DNA of 32,830 nucleotides, taken from the IMG/VR virus record IMGVR_UViG_3300034061_002830, positions 1 to 32,830 of that record; one strand, written 5' to 3'. This document shows positions 25,511-32,830 of this stretch, piece after piece. The notes below the pieces were generated by a model. The model saw only the letters and a program-made list of their open reading frames with translations, had not been told where the DNA came from and did not search any database. How positions within the stretch are numbered: position 1 is the first letter of the stretch; each line of letters begins with the position of its first letter. A program made the position numbers and the translations under genes. The stretch comes from a virus.

Positions 25511-26784
25511 GATGTTAATCCATCCAAATCGCTGTTTGATAATCTGGTTGGGTAAATCACAACGCGCTCTATAATCGAAGATTGCATGGGCGTTGCCCCA
25601 TTCATGCGCGTGCCAATGTCCAGTCGGTTAATACCCGTATTTAACGTACCGCCCACAGCACCATCAGATCCAGATCCAGCCACAGAAATGCGTGAAGCCG
25701 TAGAGTTTGAAAATGCATAGGCCGCCCGTTGCGATGTGCCCACAGTCCAACCGGATTGCGTAGCATCGCCCAAGCCCGATCCAAAGCCCGTTCCGGCTGG
25801 CAGGTTAGCCAAATAAACCTCCCCCGTGGTGCCGCCATTACTAATCGCAGCCATCGCTGTCCCCGTGGTCGTGGCACCTACTGCGGTATTACCCTTTACA
25901 AAGATTGTGCCAGCTGTAGTGCCAAAACCAGTTAAAGAAGAAAGAAACAAACTATCCGCTGCGCGGGTGATTGTACTCGCAGTTGTTGGAATATAGGACG
26001 TTGCCAGGCTTCCCTCCTCAATCTGCCGGCCCCATACATGAAATGACAGGCCGTCTGCGTTAAAAGCCGGAAGCCTGCCGCCCGTCGCATCCGTAAAAGC
26101 AACCAGCGCCGTGCCAGAGTTTGTTGAGGTCGCGTTCAAAGTCATAGAAATGCGATACCAACCATTGGACAAGGCAAGCACGCGTGCCGTCACGCCAGCG
26201 CCAACGTTATAAAATGCGTTGGTGTCCAGGTTAAAACTTGCATAGGCGTTAAAATTAAAAGCAGCGCTCGGCATCACCATTTGCATATATTGCGCCGTGC
26301 CTTTTTTAACATAAACGCTCATAGTGTAGGTCAAACCAGATGTAAAAGAAATAGAATTGGTTGAGTTACTGTGAGAGTTAACGTTAGCATTGCCTGTTAG
26401 CGTATCTGCCGTTGTTGCACCATCTGGTGCAACCATGGTGTTAACAGTCGTTGTCACCTGGAAATTGCCTGTGGTAAAATCCTCACTATTCAAAGCCAGG
26501 TTGGTGGCAGCAGCCTCCGCAAGATAACCCTGGATTTGTCCTGCTGGGCTATATTGAATTCTTGCAGCGTTGATTGCCGCTGTTTGAACCAGGCCATCAC
26601 TTCCAATGAATGTCCCAGTGGTAGAGCGCGTAAAAGAAAAATTAGATAATGTGCGTTTTTCGCCGTTCCAAAAATATTGACCTAATGAAAAATCAGAATA
26701 AAACACTGATCCAGCAGGAGGATTCCAGCCAGAACTTACTCTCAAGGCCAATGGCCCCCTGCGTGTGTTGCCAGACTTAATCAT
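25507..26784 (-). CDS. Lectin-like (LamG/concanavalin-type) virion protein
   Basis: 425 residues. After a short N-terminal part (SGWNPPAGSVFYSDFSLGQY), there is a carbohydrate-binding-like domain (SFTRSTTGTFIGSDGLVQTA, then GLTYTMSVYVKKGTAQYMQM, GWYRISMTLNATSTNSGTAL), and a C-terminal LamG-like part ending IIERVVIYPTRLSNSDLDGL. This combination is typical of phage proteins that bind surface glycans. It follows the tail fibre, so a host-recognition role is likely. Rich in Thr, Ser, Asn and Gly. Confidence 0.7.
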   Translation of the reverse strand: MIKSGNTRRGPLALRVSSGWNPPAGSVFYSDFSLGQYFWNGEKRTLSNFSFTRSTTGTFIGSDGLVQTAAINAARIQYSPAGQIQGYLAEAAATNLALNSEDFTTGNFQVTTTVNTMVAPDGATTADTLTGNANVNSHSNSTNSISFTSGLTYTMSVYVKKGTAQYMQMVMPSAAFNFNAYASFNLDTNAFYNVGAGVTARVLALSNGWYRISMTLNATSTNSGTALVAFTDATGGRLPAFNADGLSFHVWGRQIEEGSLATSYIPTTASTITRAADSLFLSSLTGFGTTAGTIFVKGNTAVGATTTGTAMAAISNGGTTGEVYLANLPAGTGFGSGLGDATQSGWTVGTSQRAAYAFSNSTASRISVAGSGSDGAVGGTLNTGINRLDIGTRMNGATPMQSSIIERVVIYPTRLSNSDLDGLTS

Positions 26785-26797
26785 TTAATACAAACCC

Positions 26798-26842
26798 CTA
26801 AAATTGCGCCCGCAATGCTGCGGCTTCGGTTTTGAGTTGCAT
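26798..26842 (-). CDS. Mini-ORF, MQLKTEAAALRAQF
   Basis: Fourteen residues with a strong GGAGG 5 bases before the ATG, starting 2 bases after the tail-fibre stop. The next gene begins 13 bases beyond its TAG. The good ribosome site suggests translation; function may be coupling between the tail-fibre and lectin-like genes, or a small peptide. Confidence 0.4.
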   Translation of the reverse strand: MQLKTEAAALRAQF

Positions 26843-26844
26843 AA

Positions 26845-28779
26845 TTACCTCCAAGCATAGACAACAAATGACCAGTTGGACGAATTAGGTGTAGAAATAG
26901 ACCCACTTGTGTTCCATATTTGCAACCCGTTTGCGCCACGAATAATAACAACATTGGTTGCATTGGCATAAAACTGGTATCCCCAATTATCACCCCTATC
27001 GGCAGTGCACCATATTTCGTCACCAACTGAATATCCCAAATCGGCAGATGTGCACCTCATAACAACTCGGACAATCCTTGGAATCCCCGAAAAGCCATGG
27101 GCAACACTATGGCCAGATGTAATCGCAAGCGTTGTGCTTTCAAAAAAAGAAGATATTGCGCCCACGCCAAACGGCCCGACAGTGGCACCATTTACGCGAC
27201 CAAAAAAACCAGACGTTGTCGACCATAAATCACCATTTGTCGGGCTGGTTGGTGCAGTGCCATGCGGAATATTAAACCCAGCCGCGCTTGTTGTCGTTGC
27301 CGCTGTATTTACTTTTCCGGCAAAAGTTGTGTTTAGTGTTCCAGCAGATCCAAACGTAGCAACCGCCGTGCCTGCGCTATTCTTAATCGCAACACCAGAC
27401 GAACCTGTAGTACGAACACTATTTGTCAAAAAATCAGTTGCGCTTGAACCATCAACAGTAATAACCGTCCCGCTGCCAGATACGGTAACATCGCCGTAAT
27501 CGCCGTCCACTAAGGGGCCACCTGCGGCACCCGTCGCGCCCCTTGTTCCTGAAACGTAAATATTCCAGTCATTTAACGTGCCAGCACCACCAGTATTCGT
27601 GATATTCATATCTAGCGCACCAGTGCCGCTATCATAGCTAGTCACCTGGCCGTGCATGTAATTTGCCCCATCAGCCTGGGAGCTAATTAATAAGAAACCG
27701 CCAACCTGAAAATTCTTTCCGGTCTGCGTTGTAAAAGATTTGGCACCTGTTCCGATGGTGACGCTGGTGGTTGACGTGCCAAAATAAGCAGCGGCCGTTG
27801 CGGTCGCAGCCGCAGATGTTGCAATTCCCGCCTGTGTTGTAGCTGTTGCCGCGCTATTCGCCGCGCTAGTGGCGGACGCATCAGCTGCCGCTGCGGCAGC
27901 CTGTGCAACCCCAACCGATAGAGAGGGCGCAAACACCATAATGTTGTTTGTCCCGGTGGCCGGGGCAGTCGTAAAAGATAAATTTGTGCCACTTAGGGTG
28001 TATTGGTTTACGTTTTGAATTTGGAAGCCTGAACCATCGGCAACCGTAATTTGAATATCGTCCAACGTCCCGGTAAAAGCATTACCTGTAAAAGCAACCG
28101 CTTGCGTTGAGCCAGCAATAATAATTTCACGGTAAGTGCCACTAGCTGTACGCTCCGTGCCATTCTGGCCACCCAGAGAGGGTATTAAGCCGCCAGCACT
28201 TCTGGTGATCGTATAGGTTACAGAATAGGCCCGGCCAGCAACCAAAGTTACCGGGGCCGTCTGCGATATAGCAGTAGAGATGGCACCAGTGGCGGTGGCC
28301 ACCCCAGCGCCAATTGTCCACCCCGCCCCCTTTGTCCAGTCGGTATCGGTCGCAAAAGAACCGTTTGTGACAAATGGCCTTGCGTCGTTGTTGACATAAA
28401 CTAAAATGGTTTTTTCATCTGTGCCAAGGTCATCGGTTAGCGTAAAGCTTGTTTGCGAACCATTTCCAGAAAAAGATTGAAAAAATGGGTTCGCGCTGCC
28501 CGAAGAAGTGCTGTATGTTGCAACATTGTCAGTAGTCCGTATAACCACGTCATTTGCATCCGTAACAACAAACTTGTAGGAACCAAGGCCAAACATCAAG
28601 GTACGCCCAGCGGAATCAAGAATAACGGGGTTGGTAAGAGGAGTTAAGCCATCCTCCGCGCTATAAACCGCCTTAGGGTTGGTGGTCCCCGCCTGATAAG
28701 TATAAACTTTGCCCCCAGATAACGGATTGCCATCATCATCTGTAAAGTATTGATAGGGCGGGACTAATAAAACAGCCAT
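26845..28779 (-). CDS. Tail fibre / tail spike protein
   Basis: 644 residues. Residues 1-90 (YFTDDDGNPLSGGKVYTYQA, then GTTNPKAVYSAEDGLTPLTN, ILDSAGRTLMFGLGSYKFVV) form the phage-binding domain found at the N-terminus of many tail fibres. A beta-rich middle follows, then an Ala-rich helical stretch (about 295-330), a collagen-like GTRGATGAAGG (about 410), repeats of Gly/Ser/Thr, and a C-terminal receptor region with HGTAPTSPTNGDLWSTTSGF and GYQFYANATNVVIIRGANGL. Receptor binding is inferred. The upstream 106-residue gene ends at its ATG. Confidence 0.8.
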   Translation of the reverse strand: MAVLLVPPYQYFTDDDGNPLSGGKVYTYQAGTTNPKAVYSAEDGLTPLTNPVILDSAGRTLMFGLGSYKFVVTDANDVVIRTTDNVATYSTSSGSANPFFQSFSGNGSQTSFTLTDDLGTDEKTILVYVNNDARPFVTNGSFATDTDWTKGAGWTIGAGVATATGAISTAISQTAPVTLVAGRAYSVTYTITRSAGGLIPSLGGQNGTERTASGTYREIIIAGSTQAVAFTGNAFTGTLDDIQITVADGSGFQIQNVNQYTLSGTNLSFTTAPATGTNNIMVFAPSLSVGVAQAAAAAADASATSAANSAATATTQAGIATSAAATATAAAYFGTSTTSVTIGTGAKSFTTQTGKNFQVGGFLLISSQADGANYMHGQVTSYDSGTGALDMNITNTGGAGTLNDWNIYVSGTRGATGAAGGPLVDGDYGDVTVSGSGTVITVDGSSATDFLTNSVRTTGSSGVAIKNSAGTAVATFGSAGTLNTTFAGKVNTAATTTSAAGFNIPHGTAPTSPTNGDLWSTTSGFFGRVNGATVGPFGVGAISSFFESTTLAITSGHSVAHGFSGIPRIVRVVMRCTSADLGYSVGDEIWCTADRGDNWGYQFYANATNVVIIRGANGLQIWNTSGSISTPNSSNWSFVVYAWR

Positions 28780-29099
28780 TATTCACCTGAGCCAATTTGA
28801 ACGTAAACTGTCGCCGTGCCGGATGCTACAATGCAGGATAAGAAGGCATCACCGATATTTTTGGTGTAGGTTGCCATCACGCCGGGCGCAAGAACCACGC
28901 CATTCTGCGTCGTGCCAGCGACGGGGAAAACCGCAGTAGCGGCGGTAGCCTTGCCCGATGTTACAAATACAGGCACGGAACCAGCGTTAAAGAAGATTAC
29001 GCTTGACTGATTGGCCTGCTCTGGTGTCAGGGCAATATTGGAAGAAGATGTGGTTGCGGATAGAACGCGCGTTGGGCAATTCATATTCATTACAGACAT
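28779..29099 (-). CDS. Putative virion decoration protein
   Basis: 106 residues, beta-rich: SATTSSSNIALTPEQANQSS, VIFFNAGSVPVFVTSGKATA, GVVLAPGVMATYTKNIGDAF, then VASGTATVYVQIGSGE. Proteins of this sort appear beside tail-fibre genes in phages of alphaproteobacteria. First gene after the promoter at 29.16 kb, with AGGAG 11 bases before the ATG. Exact role unknown. Confidence 0.6.
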   Translation of the reverse strand: MSVMNMNCPTRVLSATTSSSNIALTPEQANQSSVIFFNAGSVPVFVTSGKATAATAVFPVAGTTQNGVVLAPGVMATYTKNIGDAFLSCIVASGTATVYVQIGSGE

Positions 29100-29158
29100 A
29101 TTAGGTAGCTCCTAGTTAGGGTTTTTATCACCCCGCGCCTGCTGTATGCCGCACGGGT

Positions 29159-29187
29159 ATTGTAACAGAATGATGAGGTCATTTCAA
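29159..29187 (-). promoter_or_regulatory. Promoter for the tail-fibre and lysis genes
   Basis: On the minus strand TTGAAA (29187-29182), 17 bases, TACAAT (29164-29159). Near-consensus, in one of the few real gaps of the late operon (29100-29187). A 7-bp GC-rich stem with one G-U pair (29133-29158 area) lies at the start of the transcript. It would allow separate expression of tail fibre and lysis genes. Confidence 0.65.
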
Positions 29188-31089
29188 TCATCGTTTTTTG
29201 ATGCTTTCATTTAAATCGGTTAAATATTTATAGATGGGAATAACGTCATATTTTTTAGTGTTAACCTTAGATGCAACCTTTAAATCAAAAGTCTCCATAA
29301 CAGCTTCGCCAGTTTCTTTATTTACGATAACCCAGCTTGAGCTTTTGGGGCCTTTGGCAACTTCATTTCTAGGCGACGCAACAACTTGGCTTGCAACCGT
29401 ATTTTTAATTGGTGCTGTCTTTTCTACTGAGTTAATAGGTGCCAAATCTGGCTTTAATTCAATTGAACCACCCGAACGCTGTGGCAGTTTCGGGCGAACA
29501 AATTTGCCATCTTTAGCAATTTCCTTTGCCACTTTCCCAGCACGCAGCATTTGTGCTTGCCCAGCTAGGCCACGCGAAGCGGCAGAACCTGCGGCAGTTG
29601 CCAATGATGCCACTGGCCCAGATGCACCGAATGTAACAATCGGCATGAGCCTACTACCGAATGTTTCCAAAAGGTTCCCAAATGCGCCAGATTTAGCAGC
29701 CTTCCTGATTAGAAATTGCTCCTCTGGGGAAAATCTTCCAAAGGCTTTTTTGTTGTTAATCAAAGTATTAAACCCTGTGCGCAAGGCTTGTGCAGGATTA
29801 TTTGCGCGATTTGCTCTGTCAAAAATATCTTCAATTCGGGAAAGTTTGATTGATTTTGTGTAAAGCCGATTGGCATCCTTTAGTGCAGCAACCGTTTGCG
29901 CACCACCCCTAGCTCCGGTAGCAGCATTTTGAATGGCATCCGAAACATCTTCTTGAAAGATTGCCAGCAACCGCCCCTCGCCCGTAAACTCACCACGTAT
30001 AGGGTCGTAATACGCAGGTTTTTGTAATTCTCTTTTGATTTCTTTTTCAAGCAAGTTTAACTCATTAAACGTAGCACCGCCTTGTGTTGCAGCGTTCTTA
30101 AAATTTTGTATTTTTTCAGATGCAAATTGAACCGCCGGGCTTCTCTCCATTGAACCGAGACGGTCTAGTTTGGGGAATAACTCGGCATTAGATGAAAGTT
30201 TATTAGCTATAAAATTAACTTCTTCTGGTCGCACTTGATAACCGAGAGACCTTGCAAAATCATAGCCTTTCACCGCTTCTTCTTCGAGCATAGAAGATGT
30301 GATTTTATTTGCCTGACCACTAACGGCATCATCAACCAACCCAGATTGCGCGGCTTTCTCTAATTGCTCTTGAGGAATGTTTGACCAGCCAGAAACTTGA
30401 CTACCACCACTCCCACCAACAGCAGGAGGCCCACCAGCAGGCGGAACATTTGCACGTTTCGCGGCTGCACTCTTTGCCAGCCCCTGAATGCCACCAACAA
30501 GAGGAAGAATGTTTAGAAGGTTATCAGCGTCTCTAGCCGTGCCCTCTATTACACGTGCAACACCGGGCGCAGCCTCTTTGAACTGCCCATAGCCTTGCGC
30601 GGCCATGTTAGCAATTTGCGGTGCTGTTTTTATAATGCCCTGCAATGCACCAAGTGGGCCAGCTTGCGGTGTATTCATAAATTGTTGTGCTGCACCGGAA
30701 ACTTGACCCCTAACACCCTTTGGAATTGCATCAAGCGCAAGACCGCCTGCGCCAGCTAAAACATTACCCACGGCAGAGGTCGCAGCCCTAACAGGAATAG
30801 CAGCTATTTCCATAGCATTTTGAGGGCGCAGCAATGAAACGGCAGGTGGTGAGCCAAATGCTTGCTGGTACTGCATATCATTTTGGGCGACTTGTTGGCC
30901 TGCTTTTTCAGCAACGCCCATTAGGTCAGAACCAACCTTTTGAAGCCATGTTTTTTCCTGCTCCGGCATTGCTGGCGTGGTTTGGAACTGGCTTTCTGCG
31001 TATGACAAAACATCCTGCTCACTTGCACCTTCGGGTGCAGTCACCTCATAGCGAGAGCCATCAGGGGCTGTAATTTCATAACGCGGCAT
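29188..31089 (-). CDS. Large internal virion / ejection protein
   Basis: 633 residues. The N-terminus (RYEITAPDGSRYEVTAPEGA, EQDVLSYAESQF) is a short domain found at the start of many large phage virion proteins. Residues about 90-210 are Ala/Gly-rich with amphipathic or hydrophobic stretches (AAIPVRAATSAVGNVLAGAG), the middle is helical (KLDRLGSMERSPAVQFASEK), and the end is basic (KYDVIPIYKYLTDLNESIKK). Length matches P22 gp16 (609). Third of three consecutive genes placed like the gp7-gp20-gp16 ejection set. No transglycosylase motif is obvious. Confidence 0.65.
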   Translation of the reverse strand: MPRYEITAPDGSRYEVTAPEGASEQDVLSYAESQFQTTPAMPEQEKTWLQKVGSDLMGVAEKAGQQVAQNDMQYQQAFGSPPAVSLLRPQNAMEIAAIPVRAATSAVGNVLAGAGGLALDAIPKGVRGQVSGAAQQFMNTPQAGPLGALQGIIKTAPQIANMAAQGYGQFKEAAPGVARVIEGTARDADNLLNILPLVGGIQGLAKSAAAKRANVPPAGGPPAVGGSGGSQVSGWSNIPQEQLEKAAQSGLVDDAVSGQANKITSSMLEEEAVKGYDFARSLGYQVRPEEVNFIANKLSSNAELFPKLDRLGSMERSPAVQFASEKIQNFKNAATQGGATFNELNLLEKEIKRELQKPAYYDPIRGEFTGEGRLLAIFQEDVSDAIQNAATGARGGAQTVAALKDANRLYTKSIKLSRIEDIFDRANRANNPAQALRTGFNTLINNKKAFGRFSPEEQFLIRKAAKSGAFGNLLETFGSRLMPIVTFGASGPVASLATAAGSAASRGLAGQAQMLRAGKVAKEIAKDGKFVRPKLPQRSGGSIELKPDLAPINSVEKTAPIKNTVASQVVASPRNEVAKGPKSSSWVIVNKETGEAVMETFDLKVASKVNTKKYDVIPIYKYLTDLNESIKKR

Positions 31090-32087
31090 TAGTCTAATCT
31101 CCGTATAGAAAAGCCACCACCCTGCGGTGCAGTATTTTGCATTTTTCCAGTGTATCTTTCGTTAATACGTTTTATTTCATTAACAGCAGCAATCCGTGCG
31201 CTTCTTGGCTTATTAATATTTGCAATATCACCCGCTGCTCTTTCATATGCAATTCTATCAGCATCAGATTGAGGGCCTTCCATGCGTGGAACATTCTGTA
31301 AAAGATTTGCGGCAAGAACTTCTAAAGAAGATTGTGTTTCTGCAAGCTCTGTATCTTTTCCAGCTGCGGCGGCGGCCCCCATATAAGCCCTATCAAATAA
31401 GCCAGCAGGCGCATTTTTTAATAAAGCTTCTGCACTTAATAGAATTGGTGACATATTGGATGCGTTTTTGGCTTTTTTAGCTGTATCTGCTTGCGCATTT
31501 GCTTTATTTTCAGCGTCCTTTTTAGCACCAGCGATTGCAGGCTCCATATTTAATTGTTGTTCAAGCTTGCCGAGTTCTTTTGCACCAGCCTCTGTTTTAT
31601 AAACAATATCAGAACCAGGGCGAGGTCGCAAAGCACCAGTCGGCGTTGAGCTAATAGGAGCTGGAATTTCGATACGGGGTGCGACATCGTTGTATTCTGG
31701 CATCGTCGGAAGTTTGCCAAATTGTTCAATGTTGCCAGCAATAGAATCGGCCAGAATTCCAGTCGTTTTTGGTTTATTTGTTGGCGGCGTTGGGAGGGTT
31801 GGCTGCATCATTGGCTGTTGCATACCATCATCTAAACCAAACTCACGAATAGTTCCCTTGGGGTCAAGCTTTCCTGAATCAATCAATAGCTGTGCATATT
31901 GCGTATCCCCACGAGCAATTGCGCTTTGAATTTCTCTAGCAACACGAATAGTAGCAGGAAGATTTGCACCCATTGAGGTGCTTCTTGCCCTTGCATATGC
32001 ATCCACCATTTGCAAATCATCTGCACGCTGCTGGCGACCATAATCAGCAAAGGTCTTTGCTTTTTGAAAAACTTCTAAGTCAGCCAT
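31089..32087 (-). CDS. Putative ejection protein
   Basis: 332 residues, Ala/Gln/Lys-rich and helical: LEVFQKAKTFADYGRQQRAD, REIQSAIARGDTQYAQLLID, a Pro-rich linker (MMQPTLPTPPTNKPKTTG), a coil (AKKDAENKANAQADTAKKAK), and a C-terminal RSARIAAVNEIKRINERYTG. Start and stop abut the neighbours with 1-base overlaps. Composition and order suggest a P22 gp20-like DNA-ejection protein; sequence family not recognised. Confidence 0.6.
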   Translation of the reverse strand: MADLEVFQKAKTFADYGRQQRADDLQMVDAYARARSTSMGANLPATIRVAREIQSAIARGDTQYAQLLIDSGKLDPKGTIREFGLDDGMQQPMMQPTLPTPPTNKPKTTGILADSIAGNIEQFGKLPTMPEYNDVAPRIEIPAPISSTPTGALRPRPGSDIVYKTEAGAKELGKLEQQLNMEPAIAGAKKDAENKANAQADTAKKAKNASNMSPILLSAEALLKNAPAGLFDRAYMGAAAAAGKDTELAETQSSLEVLAANLLQNVPRMEGPQSDADRIAYERAAGDIANINKPRSARIAAVNEIKRINERYTGKMQNTAPQGGGFSIRRLD

Positions 32088-32821
32088 TAGGCATACCCCA
32101 TTTGTTTTAAGATGTCTTGAATACTAGGAACGTTTCCGCCCGTCAGACCTGAAATTGCTTGATTAAGCACATTGGATTGACCAGCAATCCGATTAGCGCG
32201 AATATCACCACGACCTGATAGCAATCCTGCCAGACCAGTAGAGGCATCACGGCCAAAACCTGCGGCATTAGATAGATTGCCAATGCGGTCTTGATAAGCC
32301 TGACTTGCCAAACCTTGCCCGTACTCTTGCGCCGCCTTCATAGCAGCCCCAGAATCAAGTTGCCCCGTGGCTGCAAGATTGGCGTTCAACGCATTCTGCC
32401 CCTGTCCAAATCTGAACTGATAGTCAGGGCTAGACGTAATTGCGCTTAATGCTGCTTGCGGGTCGCCCTGCAACCCTAACAACTCTTGATAAGCACGATT
32501 AGCTGCCGTCCCCGTCTGGGCATATGGTGCAAGCTGTGCCTGCGCCTGCTCATTGGCACGCAATAGCTGCTTTTCCATATCGGATTGCGCCATGTAATCA
32601 CGCGCACCGCCAAGTGCCTTTAATAAATTTCCACCGCTAAACATAGAAGAACCTCCCGATGAACCAAACATGGATGAACCACCACCCACGTTTCCGATTG
32701 ATGTTAAAGCACGACCAACGCCTGTATCAGACAAGCCGCGAGTGACCGAACCTAATATTCCTGAACCTTGCGTTGGGCCAGCTGCGTTTGCTAATGGCGT
32801 GCCTGCCGCCGTTCCTAATGC
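32087..32821 (-). CDS. Putative ejection/internal virion protein, C-terminal part
   Basis: The frame continues from 1-327 after circularisation; the sequence beyond 32821 does not belong to it. The visible C-terminal part is helical, Gln/Ala-rich (MEKQLLRANEQAQAQLAPYA), with YQELLGLQGDPQAALSAITS and SPDYQFRFGQGQNALNANLA, a pattern common in phage DNA-transfer proteins. A Gly/Ser linker (GGGSSMFGSSGGSSMFSGG) separates it from the membrane-active N-terminus. Read together, 311 residues. Confidence 0.7.
   Translation of the reverse strand, partial: ALGTAAGTPLANAAGPTQGSGILGSVTRGLSDTGVGRALTSIGNVGGGSSMFGSSGGSSMFSGGNLLKALGGARDYMAQSDMEKQLLRANEQAQAQLAPYAQTGTAANRAYQELLGLQGDPQAALSAITSSPDYQFRFGQGQNALNANLAATGQLDSGAAMKAAQEYGQGLASQAYQDRIGNLSNAAGFGRDASTGLAGLLSGRGDIRANRIAGQSNVLNQAISGLTGGNVPSIQDILKQMGYA
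32696..32821. repeat. Terminal direct repeat, right copy
   Basis: Identical to bases 1-126; marks the circular closure of the sequence. After 32821 the two copies diverge. Confidence 0.9.
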
Positions 32822-32830
32822 AGCTGGCCC
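32820..32830. other. Short inverted foldback at the right end
   Basis: GCAGCTGGCCC at 32820-32830 is the exact reverse complement of 32775-32785. The last nine bases disagree with the other copy of the terminal repeat and look like a foldback artefact of amplification or assembly rather than phage sequence. Confidence 0.65.

Noticed and set aside
26781-27026. An 81-codon frame at the tail-fibre end
   Set aside because: It is an out-of-frame shadow of the tail-fibre gene; only the 14-codon ORF at 26798 has a ribosome site.
29188-31089. Peptidoglycan-cleaving domain in the large ejection protein
   Set aside because: No transglycosylase or peptidase catalytic motif is visible by eye.

Overview
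The window is essentially one complete, circularly closing genome of a short-tailed (P22-like) phage. Bases 1-126 recur at 32696-32821 and one gene reads across the junction, so the unit length is about 32,695 bp. The structural genes form a P22-type set: portal with a long helical C-terminus, scaffold, P22-gp5-like coat, gp4-like head completion, gp10-like tail accessory, ejection proteins and tail fibre. The host is probably an alphaproteobacterium, because the phage carries a GcrA-like regulator, a family largely confined to that class. GC content is moderate. I see no tRNA genes, integrase, DNA polymerase or parA/parB.

Layout. (i) 10486 down to 1 and on from 32821 to 22055 (minus strand): a promoter at 10458-10486, a small membrane peptide, an HTH regulator, a 16-residue Lys-rich peptide, a small-terminase candidate, an RHH protein, TerL, portal, scaffold, coat, head and tail proteins, ejection proteins, tail fibre, a lectin-like protein, and a lysis and nucleotide block (XhlA-like protein, holin, overlapping spanins, phosphoesterase, dATP/dGTP diphosphohydrolase, GH24 lysozyme). 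(ii) 13543 to 10500 (minus): early replication genes (wHTH protein, DUF1376 initiator containing eight 7-bp iterons, DnaB helicase, wHTH protein). (iii) 13561 to 17181 (plus): recombination genes (ERF annealing protein, YqaJ exonuclease, SSB-like small protein, two HNH-type proteins, RusA). (iv) 17162-17329 (minus): a convergent RHH gene with a predicted leaderless mRNA. (v) 17371 to 21686 (plus): an accessory operon of very small genes with an Acb2-like cyclic-nucleotide sponge, a Mom-like DNA-modification enzyme and the GcrA-like factor. (vi) 21687-22054: a convergent, highly structured non-coding stretch plus one small ORF.

How it fits together. Three promoter regions (10.48, 13.5 and 17.4 kb) share a short dyad around TTGTCAA, as expected if one repressor, perhaps the HTH protein at 10084, governs them. 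Replication probably starts in the initiator gene and uses host polymerase. Ends and recombination intermediates would be handled by ERF, YqaJ and RusA. The accessory operon looks devoted to host takeover and counter-defence.

Most striking observation: a perfect 16-bp chromosomal parS site (TGTTTCACGTGAAACA) lies at 24281-24296 inside the overlapping spanin genes, with a 14/16 match 790 bp away, although the phage has no parABS genes. With no integrase visible, this suggests the phage uses host ParB, possibly for plasmid-like maintenance. Other notable points are a 31-bp tandem duplication that truncates a small gene, repeated leader mini-ORFs that look like cassette boundaries, and a mini-ORF overlapping the Mom-like start.
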